From positions 10,884,623 through 10,948,622 of the forward strand of contig JABAKD010000001.1 of assembly GCA_012845835.1 (NCBI GenBank): DNA of 64,000 bases, in the 5' to 3' direction. The notes below the pieces were generated by a model that saw nothing but the letters and a program-made list of their open reading frames with translations, had not been told where the DNA came from and did no database searches. Positions 41,412 to 52,321 of the stretch are shown here, piece by piece. The first letter of the stretch is position 1. Each line of letters starts with the position of its first letter. Source of the stretch: Undaria pinnatifida. Taxonomy: Eukaryota > Sar > Phaeophyceae > Laminariales > Alariaceae. A program made the translations under genes and the position numbers.

Positions 41412-41582
41412 AGGATGAACCATCTCATGGCCTAGGGACCCGTGGTACGGTTTTACCAAACTAAAGGTGCACCCTTTCGTTTCGGGGAGGCCCAAAAATG
41501 AACCACCCCATGCCCTAGGGAACCATGATTACGGTTACCTAAACCTTAAGGTGCCAACCACATTGTTTTGGTGAAGACCCTC
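41412..41582 (+). repeat. Two tandem units of about 85 bp
   Basis: Each unit has GATGAACCA(T/C)C.CATG.CCTAGGGA, a GGTACGGTT/GATTACGGTT box, an AAACT/AACCTTAAGGTGC box, TTTCG/TTTTGGTG and AGGCCC/AGACCC. The CATGGCCTAGG part is the family 2 internal box in reverse. Confidence 0.6.
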
Positions 41583-42025
41583 GTGTTTTTTCGAAGCTAT
41601 ATACTGTATGTGCCTTCACCCATGGCCTGGGTTCAAAATTTACAATGATACTGTGCAAAGTGCCACAATGATTTCCTCGTGATTGTTGTGGTAAGGGCCC
41701 CTCCGTCGTTCAGAGGATCGTTTTGACAAAAATGTGCTAGCCACAGGGTACCTCTATCTTCGCAGTACGCCAGTACTATTAATAGCAGTACAACCTGAAC
41801 CCTACGTAGCTAAACGCAAACGGTTTTCCAACACTATTGGACGTAGTAGGCTAGTTGAAGGACCTCATTGACCAGTCAGAAACCGTGTTTAGAGAAACAT
41901 TATTGCTACCCTTTTCTCTTAGCTCGCGCCGAGTGAGGGGTAACCAGCGATAAAAGCGATGTATTCAACACAGGAGTTGAACGCCGTGTGGGTTTTCCCA
42001 ACACGCTCACGGAGCAAGCTGATGC
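41583..42025. other. Unassigned DNA
   Basis: No gene, RNA or clear repeat. CACAGGGTACCTCTATCTTCG near 41735 is faintly family 2-like. Confidence 0.3.
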
Positions 42026-42029
42026 TCGT

Positions 42030-42345
42030 CTGCGGGCCGTCCAACCTGCACGACTCGGGCCGCGAAAGCTGTAGTCTTTGTACTGTTGCTAAAACAGTTT
42101 ACGGATTGACGGGGGCTCCCCGACTCAATACCTATCGTCGAATGTCATTTTTGTTTTGGCATTATCGATCGTTGTACAGCTAGTCTAGGCCACGGGATTT
42201 TTTGTCGGGTTAACCTCTTTCTTTTTTCGTCGACTCGTGTGCTTTGGGGCGGTGTGGTAGTCTATATTATAGCTGATTTTTCTTTTCCCTGAGGTAAGGA
42301 ATCCCATAATGTATAACGTTTGTCCCTACCGTGGCGTGCGTTGCA
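42030..42345 (+). mobile_element. MITE family 2, strongly diverged copy
   Basis: Keeps the order GATTGACGGGGGCTCCCCGA, ATCGTCGAATG, CTAGTCTAGGCCACGGGATT, GGGTTA and right end CCCTACCGTGGCGTGCG. The left terminus is not recognisable. Confidence 0.5.
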
Positions 42346-42619
42346 AAAGGTTGGTCAAATCACTACTCTCCACATAGTTTGTGGTCGTTGTGGCCGCCTG
42401 CTCCCAAAACCGTATCAATATTGGGCTATTGAAAAAGAAACGTTTTTCTGATAAATTTGCTCGACTTTCTAACCAACATCGCCGGAAATGGCATTTTTTG
42501 AGCTTTGCGATAGTTTTTCGCTGTATACCTAGGCCGACCCATGGCGTCTTGATAGGGGTGCACTTGCATTTTTCGGTAGAAACGTTTTTATTGCCTCCGA
42601 GGGGTACAGAGATAGCCGG

Positions 42620-42697
42620 TCACCCCGGTGGTCTAGTGGTTACCTTCGAATACTACTGGCGTGTTGGTCCTTGAGTGCTCGATTCCCACCTTGGTGA
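42620..42697 (+). tRNA. tRNA-like sequence, probably a pseudogene or SINE head
   Basis: GGTGGTCTAGTGGTTA is a good eukaryotic A box and D arm and resembles tRNA-Glu. CTCGATTCCCACC stands at the B box / T-loop position about 45 bases later. The ends pair (TCACC with GGTGA, two mismatches further in). An AATAC/GTGTT stem can be drawn for the anticodon arm, but the loop lacks the usual T before the anticodon, and the T stem has two mismatches. No anticodon is assigned with confidence. No A-tail shows directly after it. Confidence 0.4.
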
Positions 42698-43375
42698 GAT
42701 ATTCGAATCTATTTACAAAAAGTGCCAAAACCCGATCAACTGCTGGGAGCGCCTAGCAGCGTGGATACACACAAGTCGACGCGAGTTGGCAAGAGAAGAA
42801 GTTGCTGCAATTTTGTCGCGACCAAAACAAATTAAGGTAGGTATCGCGTATTGGAGAGGGGGGAGAAGGGCCCGCTATGTGGCCCCGGATCTGGGTTATC
42901 TCTTGGGGAGGGAGCGCAAGAGTGGTGCGAGGATAATAAATGGGGTTGAAGAAAAAAAAAAAAAGGGCTCCTCAAGTATGACCTCTCAGAAAAAAAATGT
43001 TCACACCGCTGCTGTATGTAGCCGGTGCCTGTGTCCAAAAAGGGCTCCTCGTACAGCGGATACTTCCATACAAGAGCACTGAAGAGAAGATCATTCGTGA
43101 TTCACCAGCGGTCAAATCGGCATGTCACGCGCAGTAGCAAAACACTCATAGTGGTGCTCGCTGCGGAGATACGACCAATGTGAAAATTTAGACCGCCTGT
43201 TTGTTTTGAGTCACAGGGTGCTCTTAGACCGGGGTCTACCCGGTGTGTATTGAGAGCACGGAACACAAGTTGTTTCGACACCGGCTGTCCTGGGCGTACC
43301 AACGTGTGGTAGGTTTACACCGTATCCACTGGAGCATAGCAAACCAACCCGCAAAAGGTGTGCCTGGCTATGGTA
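42698..43375. other. Unassigned DNA with one 135-codon frame
   Basis: The frame 42675-43082 begins inside the tRNA-like sequence. Its product has a Trp/Arg-rich middle and a Lys-rich stretch caused by an A-run, with no recognisable domain. I do not support it as a gene. Confidence 0.25.
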
Positions 43376-43378
43376 TTT

Positions 43379-43780
43379 CTAGCCAAGTGAGATCATCACC
43401 TGCTGCTGGTCGGGGCTCGGCGCGCAAGGAGGGACCCCCGACATCATCCTCACAAGAACCACCCAGCCGTGATCGATCGTAGGCTTATAGATCGGGCTAC
43501 TACCGCCACCGCCGCTGTCGCAGCCCCTGCCGCTGAGGATGCCGAGGCCTGTTTCGCGGCCGTCGCCGTTGCTGACGCGGTTGATGAGATTTTGGCTGAC
43601 GTCGCCAACGCCGTTCGTGCCTTGGCCAATGGGATTTCCGCCACCGCTGTTGTCGTTGCCGTTTATACCGCGGCCGTTGCCGTTTTGGTTTTGAGTGCCG
43701 CCGGTGATGTGCGTATTGATGCTGCCAGCGTTCCCGTCGGGCCGGCAGACAGTAGCGCCGTGGGGAGAAATGGTGCCCAC
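43379..43780 (-). CDS. Gly/Asn-rich open frame of 133 codons, unrecognised
   Basis: From about 43720 to 43490 the - strand frame encodes Gly and Asn at nearly every second residue, with NGNDNSGGGNPIGQGTNGVG and QNLINRVSNGDGRETGLGIL segments. Codons end in C far more often than chance (AAC, GAC, AGC, GGC, ATC), which is the third-position pattern of real coding DNA. The + strand frame (Ala/Val-rich) is its mirror. It could be an exon of a secreted or low-complexity protein, or decayed. No start context, splice site or neighbour helps. Confidence 0.35.
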   Translation of the reverse strand: MGTISPHGATVCRPDGNAGSINTHITGGTQNQNGNGRGINGNDNSGGGNPIGQGTNGVGDVSQNLINRVSNGDGRETGLGILSGRGCDSGGGGSSPIYKPTIDHGWVVLVRMMSGVPPCAPSPDQQQVMISLG

Positions 43781-43794
43781 TGTTAGTTGTGCTT

Positions 43795-43990
43795 ACGGAC
43801 GGGGTTGGCTAAGGCTACGGTTGGGGAGGGAGGGGAGAGGGTGTACTCATTTCACGGGAGGATACGCTCATGATGTTCCATGCGCACCCACGTAGCCCTT
43901 ACGAACATAGACCTTCTCATCCTATCAATGCCAGGACGGGGCGCGGCTACGGGATGGAGAGGTCGAGAGGGTGTACTCATTCCATGCATA
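43795..43990 (+). repeat. Two diverged tandem units of about 150 bp
   Basis: GACGGGG...GGCTACGG, GAGAGGGTGTACTCATT(T/C)CA occurs at 43797-43855 and again at 43933-43985. Confidence 0.55.
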
Positions 43991-44151
43991 GACGTCGCCG
44001 TATGACCTTAGAACCTCGGACCTTTACACGTACGCGAAGCCTGACTCTGACTCCCTTCCGATTTGAACTGTAAAAAAGCCTTCCGCCTTACGTGCCTAGT
44101 CCACGGGGGTCGCGTATCGGGCTGCTGTATTATGTATGGGACGAGTATTGA

Positions 44152-44733
44152 CACACGTTACGATGGCAGGGGTGCGCGAAAAGCATTATGAGGGTTCGTC
44201 GTCGGAGGTGAGCTGTACACCGTTTACAAAACGGAATTATGAGCAATAAAAAGAACGTGCGACCCAATGAAAAAATCCATAGTAGAGATATCCAACGAAT
44301 ACTTATCAAAAATGACGCATGCCATATACGAAAAAGATTTTATGCTCTTTTTGCGGTCGAAGAAACGTTTTCTGTACGACGGGTCTCCTTGACACAAAAC
44401 TCGTCGGAATTTTTTTCATTGATTTTCGTTTTTGTTTTTTTCGTTTGTATTTTTAGCCCATGGAATTATTCATCGGGGTACGAGTTACTTCGTTTTTTTT
44501 ACCGAAATCGTTTTTTTTGGGAGAGGTATGCAATTACATCATGGAGCTGGTCAAGTGAGGAGGAGGGCGCCTCAGAAAACAAACGGTGCACCTCCGCCGC
44601 GCAGCCCGAGACAGACGGAAAATCACAGCACAAAATGGTGTTGATTGGTCGGTTCCTGAGGTACTGGTCCAGGTGAAGAACACCCTCGACCACAAAATAT
44701 TTACCGTGCTACCCCTATCGTAGCACGCGTGTG
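44152..44733 (+). mobile_element. MITE family 2, long or composite copy
   Basis: Left ACACGTTACGATGGCAGGGG, right CCCCTATCGTAGCACGCGTG. Length is 582 bp, twice the usual. Internal family boxes run from 44370 to 44600: GGGTCTCCTTGACACAAAAC, TTTAGCCCATGGAATTATTC, TTTTTTTGGGAGAGG. A second right-end-like box, CGGTGCACCTCCGCCGCGCAG, is at 44583-44603, so this may be one copy inserted in another. Confidence 0.65.
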
Positions 44734-44770
44734 TTACAGGTTTTCCCAACATCGGTTGTTGGATCCGGGG

Positions 44771-44799
44771 GGGCGGGGGCGGGGGGGGGGGGGGGGGGG
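44771..44799 (+). repeat. Poly(G) run
   Basis: An uninterrupted 19-G run at 44781-44799 preceded by shorter G runs. Confidence 0.95.
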
Positions 44800-45730
44800 A
44801 TCTTCAGGTGAGGAGTCTCAGACACTTTTGCGGTACTTATCTACGCTTACCGCAGCACGCTTCCGGTGAAGGCTGACGTCTTCTTCAGTATGCTGCGCGG
44901 CTTTTTGCACTTCCTGGCGCGCGAGGGTACGACGGTGGGCACGAGACGGAAGGGTGGGGGGCAGACGGGGCTTCGAAACTGGTTCTGTGTTTCTACGAGA
45001 GCAGACATGTGCTACAAATGGGGTGCACACTACCTCGTTTTGGCCAAAGTAGTGACTGAACGACTCACGACCGAGGCTAAGGTATTGTCGTATAATACTC
45101 TACCCTACCCCCCTTTCTTGGATTTGGACCACGCGCACGACTGACCCTACACCTCACGGACAAAACCTTTAAACCATATTTTTGGCGCAACGTAGCTTAC
45201 CATTCCATTTAGCAGCTTTTCGCGACGTAAGAATCGCTTGTAAGCTTAAGACCATAAAGGAGTAGGGTGGCCACCTGAGCGAGTGACCTCGACCCCCTGC
45301 AACGAAAGGCTCCAAAAATGACCTCCCCACGCACCTTTTTCCGGGTCATAATTAATCACCACCCCAAACTGGTACGAGTATCGTTGGAACACCATCGGTG
45401 TGTACAAAACATTTCGGGCAGCACCCATTGGCATTATCGGTGTCGAACTAAAATGGCTTGCCACCGTTTTCGTTCTGCCAGGTCTTTGGGCCGTTCGCTG
45501 CGTTCGAGGTTTCATCGGGGTCCTCCGAACGCAGTCTAGGTTGCCGCCCCACCCTCGAGCGCAGTCTGTCTGTGCTGGCGGGTCACCCTCCCACGAACCG
45601 TTTGGGACGTCATTGGTACTTGGGATAGCCTAGGATTCGGTGCACGCCTAGACCACGATTTGGATCACGATGTAGACTGTTGGACTGGCCATCGGGGGTC
45701 GCGATAGTTGCTCTCCAGCTTGGCGTCAAT
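44800..45730. other. Unassigned DNA
   Basis: 45258-45330 (GTGGCCACCTGAGCGAGTGA, GAAAGGCTCCAAAAATGACC) is a fragment of MITE family A. The rest has no gene that I can support. Confidence 0.4.
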
Positions 45731-45736
45731 TGTCGA

Positions 45737-46008
45737 CGCGTGCTACGATAGAGGTAGCTATCACTTTTCGTGTGAAATCGTTCCCGAATCTGGCGGGGCT
45801 CCTTAACCCAAAATCGTCGGAAGTAGAGCCGTTTCTTGTTTTTTTGCATGATCTCTGTGCGTACCTCGGCCATGGGGTGTTTCATCCGGTGCACTGTAGC
45901 AGTTATATGTTTTCCCTCCGAAACAGTTTTTGGGAGAGGTCTCTTAAGCTCCCAAATTAAAGGAAAACCTCAAAAGAAAAAGTGGTGCACCTCTATCGCA
46001 GCCCGCGT
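45737..46008 (+). mobile_element. MITE family 2, complete copy
   Basis: About 272 bp. Left CGCGTGCTACGATAGAGGT, right CACCTCTATCGCAGCCCGCG. Internal boxes GGCGGGGCTCCTTAACCCAA, CTCGGCCATGGGGTGTTTCA and TTTTTGGGAGAGGTCTCTTA are well kept. Frames across it are shadows. Confidence 0.85.
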
Positions 46009-46059
46009 CTGTTCCGGTGGTGCTACGGTGTAGCGGCCGCAGTTTAGGGGTCTAATGTT

Positions 46060-46335
46060 TCATGAGTATTTGCCTTGGACGGTCTTCTCCACCGAAGAAA
46101 CTCCCAAAATTTTCTTCGGAATCACGTTTGTTTGTCTCTTCTAAAGACTTGTCCGTCGTTGCACGCCTAGTCCCCGCGGGATTTGGCCATTTATCGATGG
46201 TAATTAATTGTCGAACACAATCTTTCGGGGTCTAGTTTAGAGTGGTCAGGTGAGGTGTGGAGCTTTGTCAAGTGAAGAACACCGCGCGAAAAACAAAAAA
46301 CATGAACCTCTACCTACCGTGCGTGGCAACCGTCG
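46060..46335 (+). mobile_element. MITE family 2, diverged copy
   Basis: CACGCCTAGTCCCCGCGGGA, TCGGGGTCTAGTTTAGAG and right end CCTCTACCTACCGTGCGTGG follow the family order. The left terminus is lost. Confidence 0.45.
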
Positions 46336-46352
46336 TCAATTTTTGGTGAGAA

Positions 46353-46643
46353 CACGAATGCTACGATAGAGGTATACCGTTTTTTGGCGAAAATGCTTTC
46401 TGAGTGACGGGGCTCTTTTAACCCAAAATCGTCGGAATTTTCGTTATTGTTTTCTGCATGATTCTCGTTCTACACCTAGGGTCTATGTTTTCTTTTCATC
46501 CGCGATAAAGCAGGTTTATTTTTTTCCAGATCGATCAGTTTTAGGGTCAAGAAGGACATGCCTCAACACCTCCTACGAAGTTTTATTAACATAAAGTGAG
46601 AAATCTCAGAAAAAAAAAGCGGTGTCTCGATCGTAGCACGCGC
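46353..46643 (+). mobile_element. MITE family 2, complete copy
   Basis: About 290 bp. Left CACGAATGCTACGATAGAGG, right CTCGATCGTAGCACGCGCC. Internal GTGACGGGGCTCTTTTAACC and AAAATCGTCGGAATTTT boxes are present. The CCTAGG.CTATG box replaces the CCATGG version. Confidence 0.8.
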
Positions 46644-47060
46644 CTGCCCAGGGTGGAGTTTTTTTTTTAGTTCTCCTAAATCAAGTCATGTGCCTCACAA
46701 ACGCTGGTTTCGACCTCTATTTTTGAAGCGTTCCTCTCGGCAGATCAGATGTTGCGCTTCTCTAACCCTTCACGGACTTTGACAGGGAAAACGCGACGAA
46801 GTACCTAGACAATGCTACGAGGGGGACCCCCCTTTTCCCTGCCAACTTCAAGATACTCCAAGAAGAGCGAAATGTGGCTACGTGTATCTCTCCCAAACAC
46901 GGGCTCTTGTAGAATTTATTTCGATTGATGGCGTGGCAAATATTCCCATGGTGGTGCATATTGCCAATCAACAATGGATACACACCCGTGAGGTTCTCTG
47001 AGCAGTTCCTAGATAGTGTCAGTCACGCGTGCCCCCCCCTTCGGACCGCGGCCTTGGTGC
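46644..47060. other. Unassigned DNA
   Basis: A few short frames; nothing recognised. Confidence 0.3.
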
Positions 47061-47067
47061 TGAACCA

Positions 47068-47118
47068 GATCATGCACCATCATGCACCATCATGCACCAT
47101 CATGCACCACCATGCACC
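47068..47118 (+). repeat. Tandem CATGCACCAT units
   Basis: Five units of 10 bp, the last with CACCATG in place of CATCATG. Confidence 0.9.
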
Positions 47119-47159
47119 ACGTGTACCGCATCGGCGACGGGAAGACGCGCGTTCTACGG

Positions 47160-47500
47160 ATAGGGGTAGTCCTTTTCTCGGCCAATTTTGTGTTACTACG
47201 ACGACGGGTTCTCCTCCACTGAGAGACTGTCCATACTCGTCCGGGTCCCATCTGGGCTGCAAATTTTTCATCGTCCTAAGATTGGGCCATGGGATTGCTG
47301 ATCGGGTTGCACAGCGATCGTTTTTTTGTTCAAAAGCCTATTTTACCAGGGTGCAGTTCCAAGGGGGCTAACGGCTAAGGGATCTCACGTGTCCTCCAAA
47401 TCCGCACCGCGGTCTCCGCAGTTGTTCTCCACAGCAGAACGTCCTTGTTGCTGAAGCACCCCCATCCTTTCGCGTGTGCTATGATAGCACGGCAAACAAA
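47160..47500 (+). repeat. MITE family 2-like remnant
   Basis: CATCGTCCTAAGATTGGGCC then ATGGGATTGCTGATCGGGTTG follows the family internal order, and GTGTGCTATGATAGCACGG near 47473 resembles a terminus. The boundaries are unclear. Confidence 0.35.
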
Positions 47501-47747
47501 AACATGCAGGGAGGAATGGTTTCAGTGGAAGGTGTGTTTTCAGTGAAAACCCCCACAAAATAACTGTTCCGGAGTATTTTTTAATTATGTTATCATTGAT
47601 TCCAGCTCATCGTGGACTATTCTTTCCAGCTGTGTTCATAACTTGTCCGCCTTCTTCCTCCAGTTTGCGCGCATATCCCTAACCCTATGATTGAAGTATA
47701 TCGAAAAAGGAACAAACTGTGGATGAGACAACTCGACATCCTACTAG

Positions 47748-47771
47748 CCCCCCCCCCCCCCCTCCCCCCCC
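47748..47771 (+). repeat. Poly(C) run
   Basis: 15 C at 47748-47762, one T, then 8 C. Confidence 0.95.
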
Positions 47772-47955
47772 ATGTAAAGCTCAGAAGACGATAAAGTACG
47801 GGTGGGCCCCGGCCGGGGAAGGAGGCCTCATCCTATCAAACGCTTCAATTAAATAATCGGCGGGGAACACTCACTACACCTTGTCATCCATTTACTAATC
47901 GGCGGCAGAGCGAAATAATGCAGCATTACATACGAGGATCAATTCCTGCACCTGA

Positions 47956-48120
47956 AGAGCGCGAGAGTGTGAGCTTGCGTAATGCGATGAAAATCGACGA
48001 GCTATGGCAATAGTGAACCCTGCGCGCGATAAAAAAAATGAGGTACCCACTAGCTAGCGGTGGCTAGCGGTGAAACGGAGCGAACGACATTTACGACAAC
48101 GGCTTGCCCAAGCGCTCTCA
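47956..48120 (+). repeat. Dispersed repeat J, copy 1
   Basis: GAGCGCGAGAGTGTGAGC, ATGAAAATCGACGAGC and GCGCGATAAAAA match 58968-59060 in the same order and orientation. Confidence 0.65.
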
Positions 48121-48865
48121 GCATTTGGAACCTCCTGCGAGCTAAGCGACGAGGACCATTTAGAGACCACCACTAAAAACTGTCGGGGACAAGCATTTGT
48201 AATATTTTCCGATACCTCGTTCCCGTGTTTGAGAACAGAAACGTGTTAAACGCGACTCCATGCAGGATACACGAAAAGTGGGAATAACGCTGGGCAATGC
48301 CGGGTATGACGGTAATTACCTGGTGCAGTAGTCTAGCTGCCAGCGTACCAGCTATGGCAATATCTTTTGCTCATGAAGTATTCTGAATCTTCTACAACTT
48401 GCACTCGTCCTTCTACGCACTGCTTGCTCTCGGCACAGACGGTGTCTCACGCGTTTGAGAGTTCTGTACACGATGTTGTTCGTATTTACTCTCTACAAAA
48501 CCAACGATTCTACAATATCTCACTTTTTCGCGGCGCGTCTGGGACGATACCACCTTGGCCATGATCCCCGTCGCTGGTCAGTCTACTACTGCAGTTCTTG
48601 TTGGACCCGGGTGCCAACACCCAAACAAAACGACGAGCGTGATATTATTACGCGTCGACGAGGAGCGCACATCAACTATCAATTTGAATATTGCCATGCT
48701 ACCTACGCGCGTGTGTGTACAGCTCATTACATCGCAATTCGGGCGAACGCCTTCCTACATCAGCAGCCCCGGCTGCCGCGCGTGGCCAATGTTCTAATAA
48801 GCGTCTAATATATTTCGGCAGGTTTTCTCTCCGAAAACCTGATGACCTGTCACGCCTTTGATACC
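48121..48865. other. Unassigned DNA
   Basis: Frames up to 117 codons (48455-48808) lack a recognisable domain. Confidence 0.3.
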
Positions 48866-48867
48866 GT

Positions 48868-49425
48868 GAGGAACGCCCTGATGAGCCCATTGAGAAATAC
48901 GCGAGGTCTCACCAACGGCGTCTACTATAGGGAGAGTGGTCTGCGGCACGTAAATACGACGAGTGGTTTCGCCGTCAGGCTTCAAGCGCTTGCCGTATGT
49001 GTGTAGGGCTTCTTCAAAACGCACACCCTCTTGTCTACAGCAGTGTGGATCAGATGATACCATCGTTTAGCACTTTTTGGCCAAAGTGTTCGTGCCTGGA
49101 TGGTGGGGCCCCTCAAGTATTAATGACAACGCTATGCCCAAGGGGGTGTTACCCTTTTGAGACTGAGAGAGGAACGATCTCCTCATGAGACCATCAAGAA
49201 AAGCGCGAAATCCCGCCAACCGCGTCTACGCTAGGGTGGGCGATCTGCACGTATGTCCTGTACGACGAGCGGATTCGTCGATAAGGCCAAAGCGCTTTTC
49301 GCGAAAGCCCTTGTCCAAGCGCTTTTCGCGAAAGCCCTTGAAATACAACGCGCACTACAACAACTGTTGTACGTACGATACCACCGGTTAGCATGCTTCA
49401 GCCAAAGCTTGTGGCTCCTCAATTA
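48868..49425 (+). repeat. Tandem duplication of about 300 bp
   Basis: Unit 1 (48868-49085) and unit 2 (49168-49420) share GAGGAACG, TGA.CC.T.AAGAAA, CGCGA, CGCGTCTAC, TAGGG..AG/GG, CTGC.CACGTA, TACGACGAG.GG.TTCG, and later GATACCA.CG.TTAGCA and GCCAAAG. Unit 2 contains a further 27-bp direct repeat (49291-49343) built on AGCGCTTTTCGCGAAAGCCC. Confidence 0.65.
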
Positions 49426-51350
49426 CACTAGCAAACTACCCCAATGTCGATGAACTGCTACTGTCTTGTTCCTGTATGATCATGCAAGATATAACACCCG
49501 CTTGGGCCAACTATTGGGGACTATTTTTTCCCATTTTGTTTGAGAGGAGGCACAACAAACAGAAAGCGGTGGCTTTCGGGAAAACCTCGTCGAGACTAAT
49601 CCACAGGAGCCCCGTCGCGTCCCGCTTGCACTCTCCCCTTTCAGTGATCGAAAAACGCGCGTCCAACAGCGTGTGCTATCTTACGTGGTATACGGTACCA
49701 GATATCTGATAGTCTACAAAGTATGCGGTGGTGCACGTTTGCAATACATGCTCTGGTCTGCTGGCTTGTGCATTTCTCTGCGTTTCGTGTTCGGTCCTGG
49801 TACGTACACGTCTGGTGCTGTGTGTGCCAACTATCCTTGCTGTAGACTATGTGTCATAGACGAAGTCAGTCTCTCCGGGGTGAGTGACCGTGGAGATTGT
49901 ACCCCGCCAGCATGAAATAGTAGCACGGGCGCTGCATGACCTGGATGTCAAATGGGTACGACGAGCGCTTTAATTTGATGAACACATAATAAATACAAAC
50001 ACATGCAACAGACACAGATTTCGTTTACTACTGCGTGCATGTAAAGGTCACTCCAAGCCCGTTTTGTGTAGATCGAATCGCGGCAACAATCGGCGACGAC
50101 TCTACGTACAGTACCTGAACGCGGCGTGGTGTGTCGTCTCCGGTCGAGGTCCAGGAGAGCGCGCAGCTCGTAAGCAGCGCTTGGCGTTGTACGGGTAGCA
50201 ACGATCGTCGACCACGTCTTGTGCACGCCACAGCCCGACGGCCGGAAAACGATACGACCCTGTGTGTGCGTGATATGCGTAGTGTACCAGGTGTGGTGTG
50301 TGGCATTTATTTCTCAGTCGGAACGCCACGAAAATAATGTGTGTGAACGTTTTTGTAACTGTCGCTTTTTTCGTAACGCGAATCCCCTCCTGCTCAACAG
50401 CACAAAGCAAGGTGACTCGTCGTACCTATGGTATGCCCATAAAGAGAAGTACATATATATATATATCTGTGCAAACGCGCGGCCGAAGCATCACGCAGCT
50501 AGTTTGTAAATACGAGAACCAACCACTTATCAACGGCTTCAACTTACAGCTGAGACGCGTTTTCAAACGTTTTTAGCAACTCAAAGGTGTTCGTTGACGG
50601 TCTATAGTCTAGGTCTAGACTGTACTGGAAGAATAGCCTGGTGTTGTGTCGCCGATGATTCTCAGTGGAAATAATTTTCATGTGCCAATGATAGTGTTGA
50701 CGCAGAGAGTTCCTTGACGGGCGTCCCGGATTGCTTTCTGTCAAGTAGCGTTAGGGTTTTAGAAGGCATAGTTTAGACTATCTATGCTGTTTGTCCACAG
50801 GTAAAAAGTTTAACCAATTGCCTACCACAACTCCTTAGTCTATATTGCCAGGGTACAACACAACAAGGGGGCAAGAACAGCGCCGTCAGCTACATTTTCG
50901 CTCCAGCGCGTTTGGATTCTTACCGTGTGGGTCGTTTAAACTTATCATGTACCGGTACCTGGTGTAAGCAGGATACCATGCACTAGGTGTACCACTGTTG
51001 TATTCGACAAACACTCGCACGTCGGGCAGGTCACGATCTAGACAAAAAGAAAGTGTATAATCAAGGTCTTAATAACGTCATCGTGGTATGTTGTGCAACA
51101 AAATATGTACGAGTATGTATAGTCTACATGGTAGAGCAGTATTATTATAGTACAGATCCAACCCCGGAAACTTGTGGTAGACCGTTCAAAACATCTGGCT
51201 CTCACCCGCCGGCACTATAACCAATAGGCCATGCAGATCGTGTAGAGCAGGGATTTACCTAACATGGAAGACCAAAAATCATGAACACAGCTAGGGATAT
51301 GATCCGTCCAATGTGTAAAAAAAAAAGTTGTATGAGATATATGAGGACAA
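49426..51350. other. Gene-less stretch
   Basis: Contains an (AT)n run at 50452-50465. The frames of 92-102 codons on the - strand at 49948-50410 look somewhat coding-like in composition but have no motif. Nothing else recognised. Confidence 0.3.
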
Positions 51351-51356
51351 ACAACT

Positions 51357-51475
51357 GGTAATACGCGCGATCGGAGTATGGATCACACACAGCTTGCAAA
51401 GATGAGTTTCGACGAAATCTTCGATCTCACAACTGGAGTGTATTTTCATTTTTTATAATATATCCGGATATATAT
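51357..51475 (+). repeat. Block F terminal box, isolated copy
   Basis: GGTAATACGCGCGATCGGAG, CACACACAGCTTGCAAAGAT and ACTGGAGTGTATTTTCATTT match 8463-8545 almost base for base. The flanking DNA is not block F. Confidence 0.8.
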
Positions 51476-51845
51476 GTGGTATTATGGCAACGACCAAGGT
51501 CTGCCGGGAATCCCTGCTTTTTTTATGGCGTGGTGTGCAAGGCCTTCACAGCACGACTCGATTCCCGACAAGAATGTGGGCCGAGCAATACCACCTGGTA
51601 CTCGCGATGCGGTAAGGGTCCCAAGTTTTGTCCGAAACAATTCGTGGTTACAAACAAATACGGAGCACCTTCACGGAGACACGGCGGGGACTACCCTCAA
51701 CACCGTTAGTGTTTTACCATTAGACTATAATATCGTTCGATTTGAAACCTACGGTATTAAATAGTAACTTTTTACAAGGCCATGGTTTTTTCAACGGGTT
51801 TGTACTTTCGTTTACCATTTTCGTTTTTCTCGGGTTTTTTCACAG
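51476..51845. other. Unassigned DNA
   Basis: A 96-codon frame (51474-51764) without recognisable domain. Confidence 0.3.
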
Positions 51846-51869
51846 GTAGGTAGGTCAAAGCACTTGTCG

Positions 51870-52035
51870 CGGGTCCGATCGGGCCAGGGTGGCCCGACTC
51901 AATCCGCCATACTCTTGGGGAACCTCCTATCCCGACCCGACCCTGCCCGTGAGATTTTGAACATACTCGAGACCCGACCCGACTCGCCCCGCACTCGAGC
52001 TTCGAACACCTCTTAACCCAACCCGTGAGAGTGGG
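51870..52035 (-). repeat. GACCC/GGGTC-rich degenerate repeats
   Basis: CGACCCGACC-type boxes recur at 51930, 51968 and nearby, together with CTCGAG/ACTCGAG. Frames are artefacts. Confidence 0.55.
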
Positions 52036-52191
52036 GTCGTCATGACCCAATGAAACACTTTTTTTTTTCTAAAAAAAAAAAGCCAGTTTTTCTTTGTCGA
52101 CGTACAGTACAGTATACAGAGTCCCTCGAGAGGTCAGGAGTCTCGGGGGGGTGGGGAAACGTCCCCCCGCCCCTGTCGTAGCCTTCGTCGT

Positions 52192-52258
52192 CGTGCCTGA
52201 TGATGCGTCGTCATGCCTAGCGATGCGTCGTCATGCCCAACGATGCGTCGTCATGCTG
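52192..52258 (+). repeat. Tandem 19-20 bp units, GATGCGTCGTCATGCC
   Basis: Three clear units (52202, 52221, 52240) and one partial before them. Confidence 0.85.
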
Positions 52259-52321
52259 CCTAACGAACGCATAAAATCAGGGGACATGACATCTGGCAAG
52301 AGAATCGTTGGATAACACTTA

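Noticed and set aside
43469-43786. Ala/Val-rich + strand frame as a membrane protein
   Set aside because: It is the mirror of the - strand Gly/Asn frame, which has the better third-position pattern.
49948-50410. Three overlapping - strand frames of 92-102 codons as a gene
   Set aside because: Composition is somewhat coding-like but no motif, splice pattern or conserved copy supports any of the three.
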